Source of the DNA: Thamnaconus septentrionalis
Taxonomy: Eukaryota > Chordata > Actinopteri > Tetraodontiformes > Monacanthidae
Length of the DNA: 64,000 nucleotides
Direction: 5' to 3'
Assembly (NCBI GenBank): GCA_009823395.1
Contig: CM020501.1
Span: forward strand, 30,193,361 to 30,257,360
The notes under the pieces: model-generated
The model's database searches: none
What the model was told of the DNA's origin: nothing
The model's input: the letters and a program-made list of their open reading frames with translations, nothing else
Part shown: piece by piece, positions 39,659 through 51,400 of the stretch
Layout of the letters: each line of letters starts with the position of its first letter
How positions within the stretch are numbered: position 1 is the first letter of the stretch
Translations under genes and position numbers: made by a program

Positions 39659-42600
39659 ATGGATAACGGAACGCAGCTGCTGCAGCAGCAGCAGCAACAG
39701 CAGCAGCAGCAAGGGAGCCCGCCGAGCGACGGCTCGCCCCCGCCGGAGAGGCGGACAGACTCTCCGGAGTCGGAGCAGCCGCCGGCGAACAAAGACGGCG
39801 ACTCGCCGCCGCCGCCGCCGTCGTCCGAGCAGTCTCCCCCTGCCGAGCAGCCGGCGGAGGAGGGCGCTGCCGGCGGAGAAGCAGCCGAGAAGAGCCCCGC
39901 CGAGATGACCGTGGACCTGAGGAGCTTCCGGAAGCCCGGCGAGAAGACTTTCACGCAGCGGTCGCGGCTCTTCGTCGGGAACCTGCCGCAGAGCATGACG
40001 GAGGAAGAGTTCAAAAACATGTTCGCCAAGTACGGCGACGTCAACGAGGTGTTCGTCAACGGCGAGCGGGGCTTCGGCTTAATTCGCCTGGTTCGTAACG
40101 CAGTTTGTGTTCGTTGGTTTTGTCACCGTTCCACGCAACAACAAAAACACCCAGTGTAGCTCAAGCAGGTGCAGGCTAGCTGCTTAGCATCGGCTCGCCT
40201 GACGCCCCCCTCTTGCTCAAGCTGAGCTGGATGGACGTAAACACACGGCAAAGCGTTAGCGTTAGCATGCATCACGTCACTGTTTCTATGATTTAAAAAA
40301 AAACAACAACAAAAAAAAAAACAGCTGCGAATGACCCTGACAGCGTGTTCATTTTGACCAGATCAAGTCACAGCAGGTGTTTCCACTGCTGGTTGAACCT
40401 CCACTAATTCTGCGATTCTAGTGGGAGAGAATTATAATGGTTTCAACGTGATGTATAACTTCAAGTGATGTACTTTTGGTTATGTATACGGTATTAACGA
40501 TGAATCTGGTCACATCAAGTGTCTTGAACAACCATGAAAGTAACGTTGTCAATAATTATCATAATAATGATAATACATACACACACACTACCAGTCAATA
40601 GTTTGGACACAACCTATGAATTTAATGTGTCTTCTTTCATTCTCATGACTGTTGACATTGCAGTTTATCACAAAACTACGTATGAACACACATGGAATTA
40701 TGTAGGAAGCATCAAAAGTGTAAAATAACTCAAACACTTTTTATATTTAAATTCTTCAAAATAACCACCTTTCATAAAATGCATATTTAGTCATTTAAAC
40801 ATGTTTTTCTTTGCTGCATCAGTACATACTGTATATCTTGCTCATATATTTGATGTCTTCAGAAAGTTGTAAAGATTAAAATAAAATTGGATGAGAAGGT
40901 GTGTCCAAACTTTTGACTGGCAGTGTATAGCTTCAAGTAATGTAGTTTTGGTCACATGTATTAATGATTAATCTGTGGTCTACACATCAAGTGTCTGACT
41001 GAGTTTGTATGAGAAGAACAGCCATGGAAGTAACGCTGACAGTAGTAGTACTACTAATATTAATATTTCAAGACCTTGCTTTCATGCTACGAAATTTACA
41101 GAAGCATTCCTTCATCCTGGTGTGAATAACTGTATCCTTCTTCTTAAATGTTTCCTTTTTTTTTTTTCCAGGAAACACGGACACTGGCAGAGATCGCCAA
41201 AGCCGAGCTGGACGGGACGCTCTTGAGTAACCGGCCAATCAGGATCCGTTTCGCCACGCACAGCGCCGCCCTCAAAGTGCGGAACCTCTTGCCCATTGTC
41301 ACAAACGAGCTGCTGGAACAGGTGAACCTCTGACGTTTCCTGCGTTTGTCTGACGTACCTGCGAGGACTTCTGGAAATTTTTAATCGGTGATCTGTCTTG
41401 CTCCACCACCACCCCAGGCGTTTTCCCAGTTCGGACCAGTGGAACGTGCAGTTGTCGTGACGGACGACCGCGGCCGACCCACGGGGAAAGGCATTGTGGA
41501 GTTTGCGAACAAAGCCTCGGCCCGCAAGGCCTTGGAGCGCTGCACAGAGGGGGCGCTGCTGCTCACCACGTAAGCAGTTTTTAGACTGAAATGTGAACCT
41601 AGAGCAGGGCTGGGCAGACCTTTTGACTGGTGGGGCCAGAACATGGTGTTTTGGTGACCCACCTCATAGGAGTTAAAAAAAATACATCATGGGATATTTA
41701 AGGAAACATGCTTTTAGGCCACGTTCAGACTGGCAGCCAAAATCTGATTTTTAGCCCATCCAGATTGAAAGCGGATTGCTCTTTTGTAGTCTGAACAGTC
41801 ACAAATCACGTGAAATCCGATTTTTGCAAGATGGATTGAAAGCATCTTCAGGAAGTAGTTTCAAATCGCATCACAGTAACCTGTCAGATGGGTCAATTAT
41901 GTGGCCCAGTCTGAACAGAGCCAGATCCCATTTGGACTCTTGCTAAAAAAAAACAGTGTGGACAGTCAGCCCTAAAAATTGGATTTGAGAAGGAATCTGA
42001 TTGGAATCCGATTCGCCTGCAGCCTGAACGCAGCCCTGTGCATTGAAAATGAACAAAAGCGTTATACAACAAAATATCTGTCTTTGTAGCCCCACGGTAT
42101 TTAGCTCTTTATTGAAATGACTCTGAAAACATTGATGAAATGCAGCTATTTAAGTACAGCGGGCCGGATTAGAAACCATAACGGGCCGCATATGGCCCCC
42201 GGGCGATAGTTTGCCCATGCCTGACCTAGCCACTCCTATTTCTTAATGCATTGAAAAGAATAAACAAATGTTCCTCCTGCAGAACTCCTTGTCCAGCCAT
42301 CGTGGAGCCCTCGGAGCATTTTGACGAAGAGGATGGACTTCCTGAAAAAGTCATGCACAAGATTCCCAAATACTACAAGTAGGCACTGTCTTTCTCCATC
42401 AGTCTGCACACTCGGATGGGTATATAAAAAAAGTATATTCAGATTATTATCATTTTTTTTACTCTGCCCAAAGGGAACGAGAGCAGACGCCCCATTTCGC
42501 TCAGCCGGGCACGTTTGAGTTTGAGTATGCGTCCCGCTGGAGAGCGCTGCACGAGATGGAGAAGCAGCAAAGGGAGCAGGTGGACAAGAACATCCGGGAG

Positions 42601-44968
42601 GCCAAGGAGAAGCTGGAGGCTGAGCTGGAGTCGGCCAAGCATGAGCATCAGCTCATGCTAATGAGACAAGGTAGCAGTGCAGTCACAAGCTGCGTTTGAA
42701 TTACCCCTAGAATTGCACAAAACCTAAATATGGCAATGGAAAACTGGTAATGGAAACACCTAAACAAAAAAAAAAAAGGTTTTTACGCTCTCATGAGGTG
42801 TTTTTTCAGAAGTATCCATGCAGATGTTTATCCCAAAAGAGCCAATGGAAACAGTTTTCTCGCATTTAAACATCACCGGACGTGACGTACGGGGTCACGT
42901 GAGCAGTTCACTTCAAGTGAAAATTGCATGTTATGTTTGGACGGAGGAGGAGATTTTACAAGTTATCTAAGAGAAAAATTTAACAATCATTCTTGACTGG
43001 AAACAAACAAAAGCAAACGTAATTCTCGTAAAATCTTGTGGGACGAGATTTTACGAGAATTACGGCTTATGCACTTCTCACCATTCAATGGAAACACCTA
43101 CATATCACAATTGTACTATGTTGAAATTTTAGAAATATTGCTTTTATTTTGAAAAAAACTGTCATGGAAACACAGCTATAGTCTTTTATCAGCGACTCTG
43201 AACTGTTGCATTGAATTAAGACTAACGTCGACTTCTTTGTTCGCCTCCTACTTCCCTTCTGACTCACGCTGCCATTCCCGGGCTTCACAGATCTGATGAG
43301 ACGTCAGGAGGAGCTGAGGAGGCTGGAGGAGCTCCGCAACCAGGAGCTGCAGAGACGAAAACAGATAGAAATGAGGTGGGAAACTGATTCCCACAGCTGC
43401 ACAGTCCCGTTAACGTAATGCAACTTTTTGCGCGTGAGCGTGCAAAGTCAAGTCATTGTCGTCTTGTCCTGGACGGTCGACTGACGTTTTTTTTTTTCTC
43501 CGGGATTCTTTTTCCAGACACGAAGAGGAGAGGAGAAGGAGAGAGGAGGAGATGATGAGACACAGAGAGCAGGAAGACCTGCGGCGGCACACCGAGGGCT
43601 TCAAACCAAACTACATGGACAACGTGAGCGCCGTCGAAATCGACATCAAATGGCAGCGGGACAGCGGCGCATGTTCAGGCAATAAGTTAAAAAAAAAAAA
43701 AACAGTTGTGTTTATTCAACTGAAGGCCTTCTTCTTCTTCTTCTCCAACTCTTTGCAGAGAGAGCAGGAGATGAGAGGGGGCGAGCTCGGCCCTCGTGGA
43801 GCCGTCAACATGGGAGGTAGGAGCCCAGTGGGTTCTAAAGTGGCTTTTTATTGGTTTTTGTTTTTTTAAAGGTCGAGGGTGTAATGTTTAGAGATGTTGA
43901 AGAAGAAACAGCAACATCAAGTAGTTACATTTTAGATTGCAACGTCTTTCACTCTCCCCTCCCCCTCCTGAGCTTGCAAGTGAACTACGGTGTGCCTAAC
44001 CCTGGATACTTGGTCCACCTTCTTCTTCGTTGGTTTATTTGACGCAAGCAGTCGTCTTAATTACGAAACGCGCTGTCAGTCAACTGGATTGTCCACACCA
44101 GGCTTCCTTAGAAATATGGTGGTGCCAGACAGCAGCTAACCGGGGGCAAGACCTTTGATATATCTATACTCCTGTGTATATATATGAGCTAAGGTAGAAA
44201 AAATCTAATTACTTTTATTGTACTGCTAATATACACTTTTATTAATATATTTATGGTCAGTATATTAAGCTTTTACCAATGTAAAAATCATAAATCAGGC
44301 CAAATTTTACACACTGGACCTTTAATGCAGCCCAAACAGGAAGGATGGATCATAAACATTCATGTTGAGTGACACGTGGGATGTTTTTGGCCTGCAGATG
44401 GCTTTAACCAGGCTTCCCCGGGGCCCAGCGCCAGCCAGGGCCAGATGATGGCCATGAGGGGCCCAGAGGGGCCGGCCATGATGGGGACGCCGCTGATGCC
44501 GGAGAACGGCGCCATGGTAACGTATCACGTGACCAAACTGTGTCTTTAGTTCCGTCTGGTGTGACAGGGCTGAACAACTGACCAACAATCTTTCTTTGCC
44601 CCGGATCGGACCTCCCACAGCGCAACGACCGGTATCCCCAGGGTGGACCCATGGTGGGCCGGCCCGATGTCGAGTCCCCGAAGCTGCAGCAGCCGCCCCA
44701 ACAGCAGCAGCAGCAGCAGCCGCAACAGCAGCAGCAGCAGCCACAACAACAACAACAACAACAGCAGCAGCAGCAACAACAACTACAGCAACAGCAACAA
44801 CTACAGCAACAACAGCAACATCTGCACCAACAGCAGCAGCAGCAGCAGCTGCAGCAGCAGCAGCAGCAGCCGATGGGCCCTCAGGTCGGAGCAGCACCAG
44901 GCTTTGGCCGAGGGAGTCCAGTAGGGGGCGTCTTTGACGGCCCGAATAACAAACGTCGCAGGTTCTGA
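39659..44968 (+). CDS. pspc1: Paraspeckle component 1 (DBHS-family RNA-binding protein)
   Basis: Ten exons join in frame: 39659-40090, 41172-41321, 41418-41569, 42283-42378, 42474-42670, 43291-43375, 43518-43623, 43759-43816, 44398-44516 and 44621-44968, giving 580 aa (human 523). The order is: N-terminal polyQ and Pro/Ser/Glu-rich segment; RRM1 from about residue 103 (RLFVGNLP); RRM2 (about 177-255, [19 protein letters not shown]); NOPS ([19 protein letters not shown]); a long charged coiled coil (about 310-410); and a Gly/Pro/Met-rich tail with polyQ at about 488-548. DBHS proteins dimerise, bind RNA and build nuclear paraspeckles. [10 protein letters not shown] and the [14 protein letters not shown] tail mark PSPC1 rather than NONO or SFPQ. 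RRM1's RNP1 reads RGFGLIRL, with Leu where mammals have Phe. The C-terminal polyQ is not found in the mammalian protein I recall. Confidence 0.95.
40451..41040 (+). repeat. Direct repeat pair flanking a MITE in pspc1 intron 1
   Basis: A phrase of about 100 bases (TTCAAGTGATGTACTTTTGG through CATGAAAGTAACG) at 40455-40552 returns at 40930-41040 with changes (TTCAAGTAATGTAGTTTTGG through CATGGAAGTAACG). MITE copy B sits between the two copies. Confidence 0.7.
40584..40927 (+). mobile_element. Tc1-type MITE, copy B (full length)
   Basis: The ends CACTACCAGTCAATAGTTTG and CAAACTTTTGACTGGCAGTG are inverted repeats. The element is 344 bp, AT-rich and non-coding. It is the most complete copy in the window and serves as the reference for the others. 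Confidence 0.85.
41605..42223. mobile_element. hAT-type element (GGGCAAACT family) in pspc1 intron 3
   Basis: It begins CAGGGCTGGGCAGACC and ends GTTTGCCCATGCCTG, inverted ends of the hAT kind. The flanks ACCTAGAG (41597-41604) and ACCTAGCC (42224-42231) look like an aged 8-bp duplication (6/8). Two relatives lie at 50730-51765 and 56093-56454. A second element is inserted within it (41717-42037). Confidence 0.75.
41717..42037. mobile_element. Second MITE nested in the hAT element
   Basis: The left end GGCCACGTTCAGACTGGCAG mirrors the right end CTGCAGCCTGAACGCAGCCC. Aligning the host element with its relatives at 50730 and 56093 (which read GCTTTAATG...GAAAATGAACAAA without a break) shows that this 321-bp stretch is an insertion. 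It contains many GGATT/AATCC phrases. Superfamily uncertain. Confidence 0.7.
44197..44325 (-). repeat. Truncated TTAA-family element in pspc1 intron 8
   Basis: Reverse-strand sequence TTAAAGGTCCAGTGTGTAAA and its following 110 bases match the start of the element at 7438. The other end is missing. Confidence 0.7.
44681..44871 (+). repeat. Coding CAG/CAA tract (pspc1 C-terminal polyQ)
   Basis: Mixed CAG and CAA codons encode about 61 residues, of which 51 are Gln, broken by Pro, Leu and one HLH. Codon mixing means the tract is older and more stable than a pure CAG run. It is fully within exon 10 and in frame. Confidence 0.9.
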
Positions 44969-45621
44969 TGTTTCTGTAAACATGGACAAAAATAATCTCT
45001 AAAGCTCTTTTTATCTTGTTTTTGTATGTTGGTGTTTTTGTTGAGTTTATTTCTTGGTCTCTCTTTGCATTGGAGCAACCTTTCTTCTGTTCATAAGCCA
45101 TTTTTACCAAGACGTATTCTCTCCTCGCTCTTTTTTTGAATGCTTTATTTTTCCTCAGGAAGGCCATCCCAACACAACTGTGACATGAAAACATGAAACC
45201 TTCAACACTACGCTTCCCATTGGTTTTCCAAAAGTGTCCGTGTTTGTGTTCTCATTTTCTTTGCTGTTACCAGTTTTGCACACCTTTCAAATGTGGTTGG
45301 TCAATGGAGTTGAAAAGGTCTTGCGTTTACTCTTAAAACCCAGAGCGGTTTTTTTAATTTAATTTTATTTTTTGTGTAATTTTTATTCCGTTGCTCTGTG
45401 GAAATATATAAATATTAACATGTTCAAATCACCAGCTTGGCGGGGGTGGGGGATTGTAAAAGCCAAATGATGAAAGAGCTTCTTGCAGGTCCTGTGTTCA
45501 CTCTCACCCTACAGGCCCTCTTTTTTTCCCTCCCTCCTCGAGTAACTTTTGCAGCAAATGTTGACTTGTGTTGGGTGAATGTTCTGCAAGCCAGCAGTGT
45601 TCTTCCTGTTTGAGAAGGAAA

Positions 45622-45627
45622 TTAAAG
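45622..45627 (+). terminator. Probable pspc1 polyadenylation signal
   Basis: ATTAAA, the common variant signal, lies 654 bases past the stop. It is followed by TG-rich DNA. No AATAAA occurs earlier in the 3' flank. Confidence 0.45.
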
Positions 45628-45680
45628 ACACAAACGCTGATGTCACATCTCCATCCAGATTGTCTATGTTTTATATATCT

Positions 45681-45938
45681 ACACTACCAGTCAAAAGTTT
45701 GGACACACCTGTTTCTTCTTTATCTTTACTCCTTTCCACACTGTAGATACTCAAGACATCAAATATATGACCAAGATATGTGGATTAATGTGGCAAGAGA
45801 AGAAAATGTTAAGTACATAAAGATAAAACTAGTTTCAGTAATTTCACACTTTTTTGTTCAATACATATACATTCCACATATGTTCATTCATAGTTTTGAT
45901 GCCTTGAGTGACAATCTACAATGTAAATAGTCATGAAA
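45681..45938 (+). repeat. Tc1-type MITE, copy C (truncated)
   Basis: It starts ACACTACCAGTCAAAAGTTT and keeps the internal ACTCAAGACATCAAATATATGA phrase. It breaks off into a TA/TG-rich microsatellite at 45947-46070. It lies just past the likely pspc1 transcript end. Confidence 0.8.
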
Positions 45939-45946
45939 ATTTTTAT

Positions 45947-46071
<125 letters not shown>

Positions 46072-46683
46072 CACATTTGCATACAGGGAGGTGACATTGT
46101 ACGCTTTGCACTGATTAGCAGAATAATGATGACACGTCTCCCACATTCAGCCCTGAGTTTGCTGCTTTCTCCTGCAGCCCATTTTTAAAAAGTTGAATAT
46201 TAATATTGTGTGTGTCAGACGTCGCTCCTCTTGCATGTGTCAGATGCAATAAATTTGGAGATGCGTACATTTCGATACAAATCATTGTCTGTGGACCCTT
46301 TTGGTTGTCAGTTAGGGTTAGTCGAATGGATGAAAGTGCACATTTCTTTCGGTCTGCTTCCGTTTGTTTTTTGGGGATTTTTTTTTTTTTCCATGACCAA
46401 TATAGTGCTCGGCAACTTCTGCTTTGGCCTACTAGTCAGTCTGGGGCAGCCGTACATGAGGCTTTTTGCGATGATTCCAAGTGGGTCGTACTTCCAAAGA
46501 TAATTTGCATGTAATTCAGTCTGTTGTGGCCGTGGGCGGATGTTTGTTGTCAAGTCACTGCTTCCTCACCAGTGGACCAATCAGATTCTCCCTTCTTGGC
46601 CGGGATCGGAGTCTGAGCTGCAGCTTTGTCCCGCCCTTCCTTAGAATTTTTTTTTTTTTTAATTTCTCTTCTATTTTTTTTCA

Positions 46684-46713
46684 GGGTGGTATGAGCAGCG
46701 TGTTTGGCAGCTG
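46684..46713 (+). other. Possible alternative last coding exon of pspc1
   Basis: After a strong T-rich tract, TTTTCAG is followed by GGTGGTATGAGCAGCGTGTT and a stop after nine codons, giving GGMSSVFGS. It would splice in phase to exon 9 (which ends on a complete ATG codon) and replace the polyQ tail. It is short and unsupported by any similarity I can name, so a chance acceptor remains likely. Confidence 0.25.
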
Positions 46714-46719
46714 AGGATG

Positions 46720-48410
46720 ATGAGGGTGGTTGCTTTTCTTCGCCCATGGCCCAGGGCGGCTCATTATCAACAGCAGGGAAGGTAATCGTTGGACTGATCC
46801 ACTTTTTAAACGGGGCTGATTGTGGCCAATTTGGGGATTTGAAACTCCTTTCCTTTTCCTCTCCTCTCCTGGCCTGGTTCTTCTTTAGCCCACTTTCTGG
46901 CCCACTTAAATTCCTTCTGGAAGGACAATTGATTTGAAGACGTGGGGTCACATCACCGTTGACTTCCTGTCTGTCTGGAGATAGCTGAAGTGTTTGCGCA
47001 CACGTCAACGGCTGGAAGGCACTTTTACTTTGCGCTGATCAGTGATGCTTTAAAGACCTTCTCTATCTTTATTACCCGTCCCGTGAACTTTGGCCTCTGA
47101 TCAGTCGAGGCTGCTGCCACTTGAAGGAATGTGACAGTCACCGCGACGCCAACGTCACCTTTTTCATATTGTCTCGTTAATTAATGATTTTGGTTGGGGT
47201 GGTCGCTTGTTCTTCGTTGTGAATTTTCCACCTTTTTAAAAGCGCTGCAGCTCCCGAAAGTTCCTGCACTGAAGTGCATCTGTCTAAATCTCTATTAATC
47301 TAATTATTTTGGATTAATCTTAGATATCCTGCTAATCCAGGTTCTAAGATATGTTTAATAATGTTAAAGTCATTACAGGACATATTGCACACTTGTTTCA
47401 ATTTTTTTTTTTCTCCCGTGGACTCAAGCGGAGCAACTTCGCACGAATGATCATTCAAAATTTAAAAAAAAAAAACGTTAGCCGTCCGTTTAAAGCCTCA
47501 AGTGGAAACGCTCAAAATAACCTCTTGCTAAACGTCTGGTGAAAGAAGAGTGAAACAAGGCAGCCGGCACCCTTTGTGACATCACAAAGTCCCAATTTCA
47601 CACAGTTTATACAAAGTCCAGCCAGCTACTGAAGTTAAGGGTTCTTCTTCTATCTGGGTTTGTTCACCGACAGCCTAGAAAAGTGAATTTTTTCAGAGTC
47701 CCCGGCCCTTAAATGATCAGCACTGCCGACCTGTTGGTGGTTCACCTCCACTGAGCTTCATTCTCGCGGTATAGCGACATCAAAAGGGTAAATAAAAATG
47801 CATTTTATATTTTGGTGTTTCTTATCCTGTCAGTCCTGTCAGTCAACCTGCAGGACTCGGACAAATCTGCTGCAACAGGTTGATCCTGAAAGCAAACTTT
47901 CCCCAACAGTTCCCTCTCCACTGTGGACCCCCAGAAGAGAATATGTCCAACAAACCTGTTTGATGCAATGGAGCGACAGCGTGGTTAAAAATAGCCACTC
48001 AGTCCTTGTTTTTTTTCTGTCTCCCTCCTCCTCCTCCTTCCTTCCCCTCCCTCTCCTCCTCCTTGTAGCGTAACGCCGCATTAAGAGGCGGCGCGAGTGT
48101 GTGATAATCCAGACGGGAGTGTGTGTTTGCTTTGCGCCGCGGCGCTTCACTGACAGCGAGACCCTGTCGACCAGCCGCGCGGTTTCCCTCCACTCTCCTC
48201 CTTCCCTCGACTTATTTATATTTACTTGTTCATTTTTTCATTTATTGACTTCTTTCCTCAAGAGGCTCCTCCTGCTTCCTCCTCCCACTTTTCAAAGTCT
48301 CCTGGCATGCGGCGCTCCTTCCAGGGACGGAGGCTGTTAATGGGATTTCTGTCTCCCCCGCATCAGCTGAGGGCAGTCGGGCAGTGAGCCGCTGGGCGTC
48401 TGGAGGCTGG
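46720..48410. other. Intergenic interval and arhgap20 5' region
   Basis: No further coding exon was seen between pspc1 and arhgap20. CpG-rich, TATA-less DNA at about 48065-48200 is the likeliest promoter of arhgap20. The 5' UTR then runs to the ATG at 48411. CT-rich tracts lie at 48010-48060. Confidence 0.4.
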
Positions 48411-48427
48411 ATGGACCACATGTCTCC

Positions 48428-48471
<44 letters not shown>

Positions 48472-51400
48472 GCCCGGATACGGGCGGAGGAGGAGGAGGA
48501 GGAGGACGAGGAGGAGGGCAGCCCTTCACCAAACGGGTAAGTTTGCAACATTCACACACTTTCACTTTTTGGAAAGTTCCTACATGAACGAGTTGGGCCG
48601 CGGGGGAAAGGGGTCAGCCAAGGTCAGAGGTCAGCTCCTCGAGGACGGGCAGCGCCGTGGACACGCACGCTCGTGCGAGCAGGTAGCTGCGACAGTTGAG
48701 AAATTACGATGAAGCTCGGCCGCTGGCTGGGGGTGAAGTCGGCCAGTAAGGAGATTACAAGCGGTGTTTGTAAAGTTGAACGCGTGGACAAACTTGCGAG
48801 GCTGAGCTCCGGTGAAAGTCCCGGGATAATCACGCAAAGTGACGCAAAGTGCCACTCAGGAGTAATAATGAGAAAATAAATGCACCAATGAATGCGATTT
48901 CCAATGAAAAGCTCCCTTAAGTCAGCGTTTTTATTCCCTGTCGCTGTAGACGTGTTGAAATGTTTTATAAATGAGTGAATGTGTCAAATGAAGACTCAGT
49001 TTTGTGCCTGAAATATAGTTGCTCTGAAGTAAGATTTAAGTGTTAAATTCTATTTCTTCACTGGGCAATACAGGAATTTTACAAATGATCTGACACAGTG
49101 CTCATCAAAACAATAATTTTCCTCCACCTGCCTCAACCGCCCCAGACTTGACAGATAGACTATTTTGACTACTTGCTACCAAAGGTCGTGCAGTACTCAT
49201 TTTTTATGACCCTCCTGCCTGATCAGCCTGCACTCCTTATATAATTCCCTCTAAATCTGATTGTGCCAATAAATGCCTGACATGTTGCAGGTCACAAAGT
49301 CTGCTCCTATAAAGCTGTGTTGTGCTTCCGCGTCTCTCCTGGGAGTGATTTACAAACAGGAGTGGTGGGGAAAGGGGGTGGGGGGGTGCCACCGTTAAAG
49401 GTGCCACTCTTGGAATGTTGCAGTGGCTCGTGGACCTTGCTGAACCAATCGCACCACGTTGTGAAATGTCAATAATACGCGGAAAGCGGCTGTAGGATGT
49501 AAGAGGGGTTGTGGTGGCCCTTTCACACTCTGGGGTTGTTTTTTTGTTTTTTTTAACTGTAGGATGAGGAAGGACCTCAGGCTGGGGGCTGAATGTGGCT
49601 TAGTTTTTTTTTTGTTGCAATTAAAAAAATGCTGTAAAATGCAGCTTTGACCGCACAGACTGCAATCACACAAGTGTGCGAAGAAATGGCTTAGTTGTGT
49701 AGCCCTGTTTGTTTGGCTGGTCCGCACCCCTCCAGTCCTGTTGCAGCTGTTCATTCATTCATTCATTCGTTTTTCATTCATTCGGAGCAACTTCATGATC
49801 GCCAGAGGAAATTCAATACGGCAATGTTACACTGCCTGTATTGGACATTGTGGGCGTGGCCTACGCATCCCAGCTGACTGAGGTTGAAGGTTAATTTGCC
49901 ACTTATTCCCTTTAAATTGTCCCTTAACATATCCATATATCGCTGTTTTTGCTATTCTTTCCTTATATTTTAAGTTGTTTTTCATTTTGTCATTTTCAAG
50001 TGGACTGACCTTTGCCCTCTGCTCCCTGTCTCCTCAGCGGCAGAGGTCTCAGAGCTTCCGCCGCCAGTCGGCCCCCTCCCTGTCCATCTCCAGGGCTCTC
50101 ACCAGGTCAAAGACCCTCTCCAGGTGCCGCCACGTCCACCCATTCAGCAGAAAACCTGAGCAACTTCAAGACAGGCCTTGATTTTTTTTTTCTGAAAATC
50201 CAGATTTCTTTTTATTGTCGCCGTTGTGGTCGTTGTATTGTATTGCAGCTCAGTAGTAATCAAGTGCGACCGCGCTTTACGCTCCCCCCCGCACGCCCCC
50301 GACGTAACCTCGAGCCCGGAGGTCGTTGGAGCCGCCCGATAGATAATCCCGCTGTAACTGGACTTATCAGGGGATGAGGGCGTCCATTAATAGCCCTGTG
50401 TTTAAACACACCGGCGTTAGCATGGGAGGGGAGGGAGATGGGTGGTAACCTCATTAAAAAAATCCTAATAATAATAAGAAGAAGCTGCAGGCTGCAGTGG
50501 GAAACCCACCTGTCCACTCATGGCAACACGGATGGCTGCTTCCTTTTTTAAATGCACTTGCACCCGAAGCTGCTTCAGCGCACTTCCCCAGAGCTTCTTG
50601 TTAGCGACGGTGCTGATCTGCACCAGCAAGGGAAGCAAAGCAGAAGTGTAAGCAAAACCCCACGAGTGATTTATCAGCAGCTGGAAGAGGAAGCGACCAA
50701 GTGAAGGCCCGGAAAGTGAGGAGTCAGAGCAGGGCAGGGCAAACTTTTTGACTGGTGGGGCCACAATGGGTTGTTAAATGTGACAGAGGGGCCGGAGCAG
50801 CAGCAGATGGATGGAGAAATAAATATATCATGGGATATAATGAAGAAAACATGTGCTTTAATGGCTACTGAAAATGAACAAAGTGTTGCAACAAAATCAG
50901 TGTCTTTAAAGCCCCACGGTGTTTAGCTCTTAGTTGAAATGACCCTTAAAACACTGAAAAATGGATGAAATACAGATATTTTATTGCTTACTTACTGTTA
51001 TTACACACTACGAGTCAAAAGTTTGGACGCACCCTATGAATTTAATGTCTCTTCTTTCATTCTCATGACTATTAACATTGCAGTTTATCACTGAAGGCAT
51101 CAAAACTACATATGAACACACACACAATAATGTAGGAAACAATAAAAGTGTAAAATAATTCAAACACGTTTTATATTTAAATTCTTCAAAATAATCTTCT
51201 TTTTTTTTTCAAAGTTGAAAAAGAAAAGAGTACGTAAAACCAATTAGATCTGACATCATATGAATGTGCTTTTGTCATGTACATGCTTGGATGTTCTGAA
51301 GTGGTGTGCTGCCCAGTTCTGTTCTGTTTCGTTATCGTTATTGTTTTCAGCTAAAACAAAAGATAGTCCGGAAAACAAAACTAGAAAGGCAATATGGACA

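Noticed and set aside
44322..45194. Minus-strand frame of 290 codons rich in Leu/Val/Ala
   Set aside because: It is the antisense of the pspc1 CAG/CAA tract and its 3' UTR. Repeats of this kind keep several frames open.
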